Source of the DNA: Maea johnstoni
Lineage: Eukaryota > Annelida > Polychaeta > Spionida > Magelonidae
Reading direction: 5' to 3'
Assembly: GCA_963942565.1 (NCBI GenBank)
Contig: OZ012685.1
Span: 19,082,044-19,146,043, forward strand
DNA: 64,000 nt
The notes beneath the pieces are model-generated. The model made no database searches and was not told where the DNA came from. It saw nothing but the letters and a program-made list of their open reading frames with translations. Shown in pieces: positions 23,701-33,710 of this stretch; position 1 is the stretch's first letter, and the number at the start of each line of letters is the position of its first letter. A program made the translations under genes and the position numbers.

Positions 23701-26430
23701 TGAAATAACCAGTCCATGGGCATTCTGCAATGGTGCATGATGATTATAAGAATATAGCATGCATGTAATTGATTTATTTAACCCCAATATAATTCCGATG
23801 ACATTGTTCAAGGATATTATGCCTCATTTCAATAAGTAAATACCTTTTTTTGGTTGTAATGTGAGTATATTGCTGTCTCCCCTTGAAAAATAGGCCGCCC
23901 AAAATGTTTACAATAGTCAATTTGGCCACCCACTTTCTAAATCCTGGCTAAGACCCTGATGATACATATTCCATTCCTGTGTAATGTTGGTATGATTCTA
24001 TTTCAGGCAGGGCTGGATGACCAGCAGCTGTCTCGGCTGATGATCAAAGGCACAGAGGAGGAGACAGAAAACAATGAGAATCAAGAAGATCATGAACTCA
24101 GTGACTCTGAGAGAGTAGACCTATTGGCCAAACAAGCCAGCGAGAACGATTACCACAGGTTCATAGACGGATGTTTGGTACTCAAACAAGGCCTATTAGA
24201 TAAACGGAAGGTAAGAAACGACATGCGTTCTTGAATGTATTTTTCGATCTAGGCATGGGTGCACATAATCAATACAATATTATCAAGCATGTACTTCAAC
24301 CTTTTTCCCTAAATATAAATCCCATGACATTGTATATGTTTGTATGCCTTATTTCAGTTAATAGATACATGTCCATGGTTGTAATGGATGCCCCAAAATT
24401 TCTAAGTCCTGGCTAAGACCCTGCGTAGAAAGGTGTGAAACCTGGCTTTACATCAAAAAGCCAAGGTGTGTAAACTGGCAGTATGATAAAAGTGTTTTAT
24501 CCAAGAAAAATTCTTCCTCAAATTTGCTCTTTGAACTCTTAAAGGTACTGTCTACCTGAAAATCCCACTGGCACCTTGGGAGGTTTGTTCCTGGGCCTGG
24601 TTGCACCTACAGGACAGAGGCTTAGGCTTAGACTTCATGTGTAAATTCATTGTCTACAGCCATAGCAATGATTGTTGTAGACATTGAATTTAATACTAAG
24701 TCTAAGTTTTAACCTAAGTCCCATTTGTACAACTAGGTCCTGCTCTCAGCACTCCTCTCCAAAATCTAACCTAAATTGTAAGCAAGAATAAAAATCTCAA
24801 ACAAGGAAAACATCTAACCTTAAAGGACAATTCCACCATGAATAAAACAGAGGCCCAAATAGTTTCTTATGAATAATAGTTGCACCAGCAGCCCTGTTAG
24901 AGGCTATTTACAGCCCAAAAGGGCCGCCCCCAGTGTATGCATTCTGTGTCTGTTAAGGAGCAGTTAAAACAGCAATATACTTCTTGTATGAAGGTTGGCA
25001 CTGGTGGGAACTTAGATTTAAGTAGAGAATACCATAAGAAACTATTTGGGCCTCTGTTTTATTCATGGTGGAATTGTCCTTTAAGGTTAATTCATATCAG
25101 CCACACCATTAGTAATATTCTTATATATACTTCATTTGTAACATCAATGTTATGTTTATTTTTAGGGCTTGTTTGCAAGGCGCCGAATGTTTCTACTAAC
25201 CGAAGGTCCACGTTGCTTCTATGTTGATCCTGTAAATATGGTATTAAAGGGAGAAATTCCATGGTAAGTACATGTAGGGGCTTGTATATAAGGGATAGGC
25301 AATTCTTTCATTTCTGAAGGTATCCTATTTAAGGTCAGTGCAGCTTAGAGGCACTTGTGAGAAGTTTAGCTCTGCACCAACGAGCTATCATTGCATTGAT
25401 AGGCTTGTATCATTTCTGGCTCATGTGTAAATTCATAATTAATCATTCACTGAACTGTCAGACAACAGAATATTTTCTTGAATAGAAGGAGTATGTTTTC
25501 TGAACGTATCCATAATATCTGCTTGGTAGATACAGCATAATTTAATATCCATAATTTGTACCTGGTAGGTAGAGCATTGGGAATTTGACTATTTTGACTT
25601 CAAAAATAAATCATGGAAATTATTTATATGCATGGTCTAGTGTCTAGTGTGCTATTTACTTATTTTTTCAGGTCTGCAGACTTAAGACCCGAGGCTAAAA
25701 ACTTTAAGATTTTCTTTGTACATACAGTAAGTATACTTAAGTATATCCTCATACATCAGAAAGAGAAATATGTCTGTATTGACTGTTGGTAATAATCATT
25801 GTCATTTTAGGATTTTTCTTTTGCATGTTATTGTTTAATGTAGATAGTTACTTGATTATCTTCATTGTTTAAATTAAATGATCCCTGAAATTAATTTCAG
25901 TCTAACCTAGCAACAAGATAAGGTCTTGACATTTATTGCACAGTTTTATGCTTGTAATCTTGTGGAATGCATTCAAGTACAATTCATTAAAATCTAATGT
26001 TATGTTACCTTACAAGAAATTTGACTCTTGTATTATTTCTAGGCATGTAGAAATTTCTGTATGCCCCAAATTTCCTCGAGTCAGGATCCAATTGTATAAA
26101 CAATTGTATGGATAGAAATTGTGTTAGGGCCAAGGTTTTCCTTTAATTGTTTCACCTTCAGTATCAAGTTGAGGGAACCCACAATCTTTGAGAAAATCTT
26201 AAGGGAGTCCTTACCTGAAGATTTTTTATGCAACTGGGCCCAGGGTCCTACCTGGCCCTTAGTTGTAATAAGCCCCTTACCTGTGTAAGAGTGCAATTGA
26301 TCTTAAGATTCATCTCTTCTTTTAGCCAAACAGAACGTACTACCTGGAGGACCCTGCAGGTTATGCATTGGACTGGTGTAAGGCATTCCTGGAGTTACGC
26401 AACAGATACTACGGAAAGAAGAAGACATAG
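17789..26430 (+). CDS. PDPK1: 3-phosphoinositide-dependent protein kinase 1 (13 coding exons, 5' end missing)
   Basis: Serine/threonine kinase that phosphorylates the activation loop of AKT, S6K, SGK and other AGC kinases, recruited to membranes by its PH domain. Exons: 17789-17986, 18797-18839, 19290-19427, 20021-20165, 20567-20676, 21313-21409, 22122-22190, 22649-22745, 23114-23293, 24007-24210, 25166-25263, 25672-25726, 26326-26430. All have GT-AG borders and phases that join to 512 residues plus TAG. Counting from the first residue shown: Ser/Pro-rich leader 1-48, kinase about 53-320 with Gly loop GEGSYST (60-66), Lys82, HRDLKPEN with catalytic Asp176, DFG at 194-196, activation-loop Ser223 in RRNSFVG and SPE; PH domain about 411-507 with the basic GLFARRR segment. 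Human PDPK1 is 556 residues, so only a short N-terminal piece is absent. An in-frame ATG at 17636 is probably intronic because a strong acceptor (pyrimidine tract plus CAG) ends at 17788. An internal Met45 could be an alternative start. Confidence 0.97.
18001..18440 (+). repeat. Dispersed repeat D, two copies in tandem in a PDPK1 intron
   Basis: Bases about 18001-18170 and 18205-18440 match each other through 'tttgccggttactcagattt', 'cctctaccacatacaactg', 'caatatggctgagaaagtga' and 'aaaaatgtgca'. The family recurs at 13630, 51420 and 62335. Confidence 0.7.
20714..20872. mobile_element. pogo/Tigger-like MITE (159 bp) in a PDPK1 intron
   Basis: Terminal repeats CAGGCAACTCGGCTTAATCC (left) and GGATTAAGCAGAGTTGCCTA (right), flanked by TA. 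'CTTAATCCGGA' is a usual pogo/Tigger-type end. Confidence 0.75.
21560..21720. mobile_element. pogo/Tigger-like MITE (161 bp) in a PDPK1 intron
   Basis: Inverted ends CAGTCAAACCTG and CAGGTTTAACTA, with 'gagaccaccc' and 'ggtggttgcttggg' just inside. TA is present on the right flank only. Confidence 0.6.
22475..22606. mobile_element. hAT-like fragment in a PDPK1 intron
   Basis: The right end AATTCCCAACCCTAG and internal GATCGATAATCAATCGG resemble the hAT-like families in the first 10 kb. The left end is not clear. Confidence 0.35.
23380..23522. repeat. Dispersed ~140-bp repeat, copy 2
   Basis: It matches 15870-16015 over most of its length, including a shared 'acagtat' end. It lies in the PDPK1 intron after the exon ending at 23293. 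Confidence 0.6.
23750..23958 (-). mobile_element. CAGGG-family hAT-like MITE fragment
   Basis: On the minus strand it begins CAGGGTCTTAGCCAGGATTT and follows the 16461-16766 copy for about 200 bases ('caatatactca', 'aacaatgtc'). The far end is missing. Confidence 0.65.
24265..24423 (-). mobile_element. CAGGG-family hAT-like MITE fragment
   Basis: On the minus strand it begins CAGGGTCTTAGCCAGGACTT, then diverges. It is just past the PDPK1 exon ending at 24210, so two fragments of one family bracket that exon. Confidence 0.6.
24824..25080. mobile_element. TTAA-flanked fold-back MITE (257 bp) in a PDPK1 intron
   Basis: Perfect TTAA flanks (24820-24823, 25081-25084). The arms begin AGGACAATTCCACCATGAAT and stay almost fully complementary for about 50 bases. 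It ends 85 bases before the exon at 25166, so the transcript there can form a long hairpin. Confidence 0.9.
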
Positions 26431-26512
26431 TAGGAAAATCACCTAGGAAATGTATCTGTTAATCCAACCAATCACAGTGCAGGAATGGCTACCTACGCAG
26501 AGGCAAAATTGA

Positions 26513-26704
26513 CCCTTACACTGCTGATGGCTTATTTTGCAATAGAAAATGATGCAAAAATTTGGAAAATGACTGAAACCCTGACACATCTGAGAGTAAT
26601 TGGCGAGAGCTATCCAATGAATACCAACATGACAGGGTTAAGATGTTTTTCAAAAATCTTTGCGTTCTTGTGCTTTGGATGACAGTAGCCTCAGCATTGG
26701 AAGG
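26513..26704 (+). mobile_element. TTAA-type MITE, CCCTT family, in the PDPK1 3' UTR
   Basis: Inverted ends CCCTTACACTGCTGATGGC and CCTCAGCATTGGAAGGG, with TTGA and TTAG in place of TTAA. It lies about 80 bases past the PDPK1 stop codon. Confidence 0.75.
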
Positions 26705-27483
26705 GTTAGGAGAGCAGTGTATGAAATCACTGGTATATTCATGAACCCATTGCAAAATTGGCCAAATATCCCTATCATCTTAGGTGAATGAAATTTGGTT
26801 CATTTATCTAACAAGTTGCACTCTTTTAGTCAGTTTGACTCATATTCACTAACTTATGGGTCATTAATTGTGTCATAATGATTTAAGCCTGATGTATTGA
26901 AATTTGCCAGACACCTTCAAATTGATTGATTTCAATTCATGGTTTAGTAAAAAGAGCTATTTGTATTTACAATGAACCCCGATATCTTGTACACTGGAAG
27001 TTGAATGCCTCTTTTGTGTTTCTATATTTCCTCTAGTATTCTTGAATAATGGGCTCTGTGACATTACCATTTTCATTTAGTGATGATTGTTATCAAAGAG
27101 TACATTGCATTCAACACCAAAAGCCCTTTGTGAATTATGTATTTGGTAGGGCAGCAGTATCTTATTAAATTGCACATCTTGGAGAACTGAACTCTTTTGT
27201 CTAACATCGCCATTCTGGCTGGGTTTTAAGTCTTTGCGCAGTGCACACATTAGAGCTCTATTTAATGATAAGTCTGTTATTTGTATTTATTGCACAAATG
27301 GGACTATAATGGAAAGAGCTGGATTTTGATTATCTTCTCTATTTGTGATAATTTAAGTCTAATAGTGACCAGATAGTAGTTATTGGTGGAGGAGACAGGT
27401 GTACTGGGGAAATTCCTTGACTGACATTCAATTCACTGGTAACTTTCTCACATGTCCCAAGAACAATAGGTATACCTTTTCAA

Positions 27484-27687
27484 CCCTTATGCAGCTGTTG
27501 GGTAAATTTGCCAATACAAAATCACGCAAAAAAGCCAAAAATGGCTGAAACCCTGGCATGTGGGTACTCATGTGAGAGTACTCAGTGAGAGCTATCAAAT
27601 GAATACCAACATGACAGGGTTTAGAAGTTTTTCGAAATTCTTTGTGTCCTTATGCTTTGGACAAAAGTAGCCTTAGCATTGAAAGGG
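27484..27687 (+). mobile_element. TTAA-type MITE, CCCTT family, in the PDPK1 3' UTR
   Basis: Starts CCCTTATGCAGCTG and ends CCTTAGCATTGAAAGGG, the flanking TTAA decayed to TTCA/TCAA. Same orientation as the copy at 26513. Confidence 0.75.
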
Positions 27688-30216
27688 TCAAAAACAGATT
27701 TTTCTATTGGAGGAAAGCAAATTGCTCTCGATGGTTCTTCACAAAATATCACAAAAAATCTACCCTTACTATACATTGATCTTATAAGGCAAGTATAATT
27801 ATTCAATGATTTCACTCCAAAGATGAATACTCATAGGAAGTCACCTTGCTTTGTTGTAGCCTTACATGATTTATACCATGAAAATTCAACTCTTGTCATG
27901 TGAATTAATTCCAGAATTAGTCTGGTCATAATGGAATCACTCCCTCACATCCTCACAAAGTCACATGCATAGTGTGGATTTGGATAAAAGAAGTTTGGGT
28001 AAAACCATTAATGGTCGAATTATTTCTATGATGGTATTTTTGTGTGTATACAGTAACCTTCTTTTTTCATCTCTGTGTAATTGAATTATTAATTTATGGA
28101 CTGGCTTAGACACCCTTGTTGTCAGTATCTAAATGCAGAGGTGTGTGGTGTGTTCTATCCAATATATATATATAAATGTGACTTCTAGTGTACTGTTAAT
28201 TTTTTTCTAGCTATCCTCACTTGTAATATATAACCATGAAACATTGGTTCACTCACAATGGAAAAGGCTTCATAGGGTCAGTTGTGGTATTATTTACCAT
28301 TTTTTCAATCATTTTAGTGCAGCTTATAATTTCAAAGATCCTGGTTTCCCATTTTTCACCTTGACTAGAAGTTAGGTGTGAACCCCATTCAGATTTTAAC
28401 TATGAAACTGGGCATCTAAAATAGGCAGTATTGGATGTCTAACATTTCAATAAATTCAGATAACAACCTTGAACATGTATTCACTTATTGCTGACTTGCA
28501 TAGTATCTTTAAAAAATGTCCAAGCACTGACATTGTTGTGAAAATTTTGAATGTTAAAAAGGCATGCTTGTCTTTTGAAGGGTTTTCATCCTGGCCTGGT
28601 AGGGATTTTGACACTCAAAGTCTTGATTATCTAACATCTAGTATTTGGGAATAATGACATACAACCAGGGTGAGTTCTTTTTGCCAAAACAAAATGTGTG
28701 AATGTTTTTCCTTTCCTTAAATTCTCAGTTTGTCACAGAATTATTGATAGCTTTATATGAATCAATTTATTTTTCATTGTTATTTTGGCAAGACATACTG
28801 GTACTTGTAAACAAATAGGATTTATTGTAAGACAGGTATGTTTCCTTGTATGATGATTGACAATTTATTCTTATGACAACTGTATTCAGGCAGGATAGAT
28901 GGCATTTAAAATACCAACCTAGAATAAGGGCCATGCTTTTAATGATTTATTGAATAATGCAAGAAAAGGTTAAAAAAAATCATTTTGGAACAGTGGTTTT
29001 GATATGATTAACTCGTGATGTTTTGCTATATGATTTTGGAGAGTGTAACATTCACTTAGTTTGAAGATGTTTAGCAAGCATCCTTTTTAAGCTCTTGATT
29101 GTTGCATTTCTTTATTTCAGGGCAAAATTTTGTTTTTTGCATAGGTGAAATTTCAAAGAGTAAAAGTAATTTAACTGTATGGGAAGAAAGATAAACCATA
29201 GGTGTGTTTGATTTGAATCATACAACTTACTATAGCTTTATATGCTAGATTTCAAACGTAGAAAAATATATATATGATGATTTTTTTCAGTTATATCATA
29301 ATTTTCATCCTATCTTTATCTATTTGTGCCTGTAGTGCCCCAAAATGGTTCATTAGTCTGTCTGCTCCGGATTCAGATCTCACTCAGATTTGATAAATCT
29401 GTGTTGCCCCTGTATCTCTCACGGACACTCAAACCTTTCATATGAGGTGTGCCCCTTAAAAGTACCATTTGGATGTTAAGAATTCTCGGAAATACCTTGA
29501 CGGTGCATGATTTGGGAATATGTGAGTGAGAATTTTTAGATGTGTTGCAATCATTACTTAAAGTGGTGCTTTAATCAGAAAGATCTTTCCGAAGTATTCT
29601 GAGTTTTCTCAGCATCTCTGAGGATGATGGATAAATGGCGCTTATATTGTTTCTCAACACAAAGTGGCTTGAAGTATTCTTTGAAAAATCCTCTTTCAAA
29701 TGTCTTATTTAATATTTCTCTTTGTACTAAGGCCCATTGCACTCTATAAGATTCAGTGATTTGTCAGATCCTTCTATAAATTTCAATCATCAGAGCAAAT
29801 TTTCTAATCAACTTTAAAAAAATATTTCAGGGTCCCATGATAATATGTTACAGGTGCCAATGGTAGTCATCATTATGAAAACGTTTCAAAAATCAAAGAG
29901 TAGGTGAAAAGACGGGATGTATATTTATGCCTTATGTTTGATTTTAGCAGAAAATGCATTTTAAATATGTACTGATTTGATTGGTTGATTTTGTATGTTT
30001 TTTCTGTACTTGAGTACATCTATTTTGATTGTTTTTAGAAGAAGCATTTTCCTGGCAGGCATGGTGATTTTAGTCAATACCTGTAATCAATTTAATCTAT
30101 TGTGAAAATAATAAGGTAATGAGAGAAGGTACCTAGTTGGAAGGTTCCTAGTTAATGATTGTTGATAAATGATAAATGTACATACAGTGAATCTTGCAAA
30201 TTTGTCTTATATGAAG

Positions 30217-30222
30217 AATAAA
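30217..30222 (+). terminator. Candidate poly(A) signal of PDPK1
   Basis: AATAAA followed within 40 bases by a T-rich downstream element. It is the last good signal before the convergent ZDHHC gene. The assignment to PDPK1 is inferred from strand and position. Confidence 0.45.
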
Positions 30223-30984
30223 ATGTTATCCATAAACATTGTTTGAAATCGTCTTTATTTCTGCATGTCCTCACTCAACTCTCATGTGAAATGAAATGAC
30301 TTTCTGAACACTAACAAATGTTCACCTTGGACAAGCTGACTGAATTCCACAACCACAACTGTGGAAAATTATTCATGGTAAGATTTTACTTGGAATATTA
30401 GCATTCCGGTAACAACTCTAGATTTTACTCAAAATATTAGCATATCGGGAACAAGCATTTCATTTTTATTATACTCTTGTTAGGTATTATAATAGGACAT
30501 CCCATCACCTACTATACTATGGGATCACTTATATATTCCAAAGAATTCCCCTATTAATTTGACACCTTGTGGAGTGGTTATTAACAAACCTTTAACATCC
30601 TGCTTTCCCCACTAGAAAAATGCCTTTGCATACTACCAAGGTACCATTTGAAAAGAAAGCTACCATAAATTCTCGGAAATATTAACCCCCTTGGGAATTT
30701 AGGCCACTGTTTAACAAAATAATTATTGGGAGGTCTAGGCCACCCTCAATCTACTGTCGGTCACCATTTCACTAAATATGGACTACATTACATGAAACAA
30801 AAAGTAATTTAAATATATATATTCTTTATTAAACAACACAAGGTAAGTTGACAATGCAATAACATGATAGAGGATTTACATTTATTCAATAGAACAAGTA
30901 ACAAGTTGCCTGTTTATCAGAGATCCTATTTGTTGAACTTACAAAGTTTCTCTGATGCCATCATAAGGACGCAGATAGTGAGAT

Positions 30985-31035
30985 CAGTGTCTTAGTCCAA
31001 AAAGGCACCCAGACTCCCTGCTGGCTAAGACCATG
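30985..31035. mobile_element. 51-bp remnant of a CAGGG-family hAT-like MITE
   Basis: CAGTGTCTTAG is joined to the right end of the family (CTGCTGGCTAAGACCATG), and the unit is flanked by a perfect 8-bp duplication agtgagat (30977-30984, 31036-31043). Most of the ~300-bp element is missing, yet the target duplication is intact. Confidence 0.85.
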
Positions 31036-31530
31036 AGTGAGATTCTGCTGCCTACATTCTAACAAAGCAATAAAAATAGGACAACTGCAGATCATGTTTT
31101 GCCCTATGCCTACAAGCTATCTTCAAGAACTGTATCGAAAAAAGTTAGAATTACTTAAATCAAATCCCTTAATAGGTGTTTATTAGCTGCAACAATTCCA
31201 ATTGTTCAAAAGTTGAAAATCAACATCCCTGGTAATAGATCATCAATGGCAAAGGATGGAATTAAAACATAGCTGCCTTAAATTAGACTTTGCATTGTTG
31301 GGGTCTTGTGACATATTATGGGAAGGCACTTAGAATATGCCCCCCCATAACTTGTTATCTTTACCTTTCCAAATATGACATGACTGCTCAAGGCATTTCT
31401 TGCTAACATTGAGAGTAATGAAGAACACTTGGTATCCTCCCTTAGCAGGAAATCTTTAAGCATATTCAAGGTGAACAGAAACATAGGAATCCCTTCAATC
31501 TCAGTCTTGTCTTGTTTAGTTGTGATAACA

Positions 31531-31536
31531 TTTATT
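31531..31536 (-). terminator. Candidate poly(A) signal of the DHHC gene
   Basis: AATAAA on the minus strand (TTTATT on plus), about 200 bases past the stop codon. Another lies near 30.83 kb. The choice is inferred from spacing only. Confidence 0.35.
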
Positions 31537-31732
31537 CAGATTATTTACTAGAAAATATAGTACTTGACAAACTTATTTTGTGAGAGAAATATATTCAAAG
31601 GTGCAATTTCATCAGAACCTAATCTACAACTCCCGTTTAAAATGTGTTTTTTATATCAGTATCTTCATAAGTATCTTAGATCCAGATGACACTTGTCAAG
31701 ATTTCTAGGCATGGATGGGATAACTGTTACTT

Positions 31733-32680
31733 TCACTCCTTTTTCACCCTCACTTTTTTTCTGTTCTGACTCCCTTTACCATTGCGTTTATTTGGTGTAT
31801 TCTTGTCACCGGCAGCTACTTTCTGTTGTTTGATATACAAGCCACTTCCTTGCTGCGGTAGTGGCAGTGGCAAGAATAATGTGAGGTACCAGTACTTTCC
31901 AAATACATCTAGGAAATTCCTCCACGCACTTCGAGAATACTGTTCATCTCCAATACTTGCTTCATGGGTTGTTTGTCCATAATACACAAGAATAGTCTGC
32001 TGCATCCAAAACCCGGAACCAACAAGCCCTGGAATGAAGCTGATGTAGAAGACTATAACAATTAGCAATTTATAACCTGATGCTGTGCCTATCCATAAAA
32101 ATTCAGTAAGCGTTTCAGGAAGGAGGGTAATGATATTTAAAACACCATTGAATCGGAATCCGTATAAATGATGCAGATATGCCACCATCATGATTGCTCC
32201 ATAGAGGCCTCCCAGCATCACATAGAAACACATCATAATAAAGTACTTCTGGTTGTGATATCCAATGCATACACATGTGAAGAAACAGTGGTGGTCTCTT
32301 TTCAGTACGCAAGTGTCACAGAGAAAACAGTGGTGACACCTAGGTGGAATTTTAATTTCACATTTTGAACAGGTCTCAGTGCTGTACTTTTCTGTTTTCC
32401 TCATCTCCTCTTTTGTCAACGTCTTTATGCTCGAGTCTGTTACTAAGATCCTGCTGAAGTTGCCAGCCACGTTGAGGAAGACGAATAGAAGGAAGCCATA
32501 GTGTGAGAAGACAATCTGAGCACTGTATCCGTACATAGCAGGCACTATTTCGAACAGCGACAAGCCGACAACAGCCGCGTTGACAACAAGGAAATAGATC
32601 ATTCCCAAGATGTTCATGATTGCCATACACACATGTCGTGCCCCGGCTTCCTTATTGAAAAAGACGTGTAGTATAGACAT
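31733..32680 (-). CDS. ZDHHC24: DHHC-type palmitoyltransferase, ZDHHC24-like, single exon
   Basis: Membrane protein S-acyltransferase that attaches palmitate to cysteines, probably in the ER/Golgi. It has 315 residues. Two N-terminal hydrophobic segments (about 20-45 and 52-72) are followed by a Cys-rich domain (104-147) with repeated CxxC and HHC patterns and the DHHC motif at 129-132. Two more hydrophobic segments follow (about 145-170 and 203-232), then TTHE at 237-240 (the family TTxE motif) and a Lys/Arg-rich tail. DHHC is followed by Phe-Phe instead of the usual Pro-Trp, which points to a divergent branch; ZDHHC24-like is my best match, ZDHHC23/11-like less so. The start has GCCAAG before ATG, a good Kozak context. 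The whole gene is one exon, unlike its intron-rich neighbours, so an old retrocopy that stayed functional or lineage intron loss is possible. It is convergent with PDPK1. Confidence 0.9.
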   Translation of the reverse strand: MSILHVFFNKEAGARHVCMAIMNILGMIYFLVVNAAVVGLSLFEIVPAMYGYSAQIVFSHYGFLLFVFLNVAGNFSRILVTDSSIKTLTKEEMRKTEKYSTETCSKCEIKIPPRCHHCFLCDTCVLKRDHHCFFTCVCIGYHNQKYFIMMCFYVMLGGLYGAIMMVAYLHHLYGFRFNGVLNIITLLPETLTEFLWIGTASGYKLLIVIVFYISFIPGLVGSGFWMQQTILVYYGQTTHEASIGDEQYSRSAWRNFLDVFGKYWYLTLFLPLPLPQQGSGLYIKQQKVAAGDKNTPNKRNGKGSQNRKKVRVKKE

Positions 32681-32950
32681 CTTGGCGACTTCACCTCAGT
32701 CTGGACACCGAAATCAAGACCAAGAGAGTTTATGTACGCGTGGACAATGTCGATATTGGCTTATGTTCCGTGGTTGCAGCAGTACCTGGGATGCGATGGA
32801 TGCGTTGCTATTGAGTATTGAGAGGGAGTTCCCAAACGAGGCTACGGGATTACCTTTTCATCTTTGGTTGGGGATTCCCCAGTATAGAGGGCGCCACCAT
32901 CCATAAATAAATCTTGGGTCCTCCCAGAGAGATTCCCCGGGGATATTCTA
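32681..32950 (-). promoter_or_regulatory. 5' flank / probable promoter of the DHHC gene
   Basis: This is the sequence immediately upstream of the single-exon DHHC start. It is richer in CpG than its surroundings and has no TATA box at a convincing distance. No second gene start was recognised on the other strand, so a one-way promoter is the simplest reading. Confidence 0.35.
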
Positions 32951-33395
32951 ATGAGTTATGAGTCACTGGTCCACCCCTTGCCAAAGTGAAGATGCGTTAT
33001 GATGCAGCCTGACTTTGAAGAGATTAAGTCAATTTTGCCATTTTGCTTTTGGACTCTGATCCGAAGTTCTGTCCCAGGCTAATGTTCATGTTACCTAAAC
33101 TTATCACTTAAAAAGTGCTTTTTTTTTGTATTGGCTCACTTATAATAATGCAAGTGCGGCAGAGAAAATAAATAAACTTATAAACTGCATGAACTAAAAA
33201 AGAAATGGGAGTAACGTAGAATAAAACATGCACAAAAATGTAAAATTTCAAATAGCAGAATTCCTTTTATAGATGCAACAAACGAAAACGGGGGAAAAAT
33301 CAAAATAGAAGAAAATCAAAATGCGCATACAGCTGGAAAAAAGTGAGAGATGGTACTAGTAGGTTGTCTATGGCATACCATTCATGCAAATATTC

Positions 33396-33710
33396 AGACG
33401 AAGTGGCTCAGTTGGTTAGGTGTTGGACTAGTAATCAGGAGGTCGCTGGTTCAATTCCCGGCCGGGGCACTTAGGTCTGTCCTTGGGCAAGACAGTTTAT
33501 TCCATATTGCCTCTGTCTACCCAGCTGCAAAATGGGTACTTAGCATAAATAAGGCAGTGCTAAGAGCTTGTGCGCTATATGCTGCCAGTTGCTCTGGAAT
33601 ATCCCCCGGGGGATTGAATTGGTTTCCGTGTGTACAGGCCTGCTAGGGAAGGAAGGTCGTGTGAGCACTTCGGTGGATACAAGACTCTAAACCGAATACC
33701 TTTACCTTTA
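33396..33710 (+). mobile_element. tRNA-derived SINE, Thr-like head
   Basis: A box TGGCTCAGTTGG (33404-33415), an anticodon-loop-like CTAGTAA (33428-33434) and B box GGTTCAATTCC (33448-33458) have tRNA spacing. The acceptor arm does not pair, and a body of about 250 bases follows ('cttgggcaaga', 'tttattccatattgcctct', 'aaatgggtac'), ending in a CTTTACCTTTA-type tail. AGT at the anticodon position suggests a tRNA-Thr ancestor. Confidence 0.8.

Larger units (their letters stand above)
26431..30245 (+). other. Probable PDPK1 3' untranslated region
   Basis: No coding exon was found between the PDPK1 stop and an AATAAA at 30217-30222, which is followed by a T-rich stretch suited to cleavage near 30.24 kb. 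The length (about 3.8 kb) is typical of animal signalling genes but is inferred, and earlier poly(A) sites are possible. The stretch contains two same-orientation copies of a TTAA-type MITE (26513-26704 and 27484-27687). Confidence 0.5.

Noticed and set aside
32610-32906. 98-codon plus-strand frame over the DHHC gene start
   Set aside because: Antisense shadow of a well supported gene and its 5' flank.
33396-33470. Possible tRNA-Thr gene
   Set aside because: A and B boxes are present but the acceptor stem does not pair and a SINE body follows.
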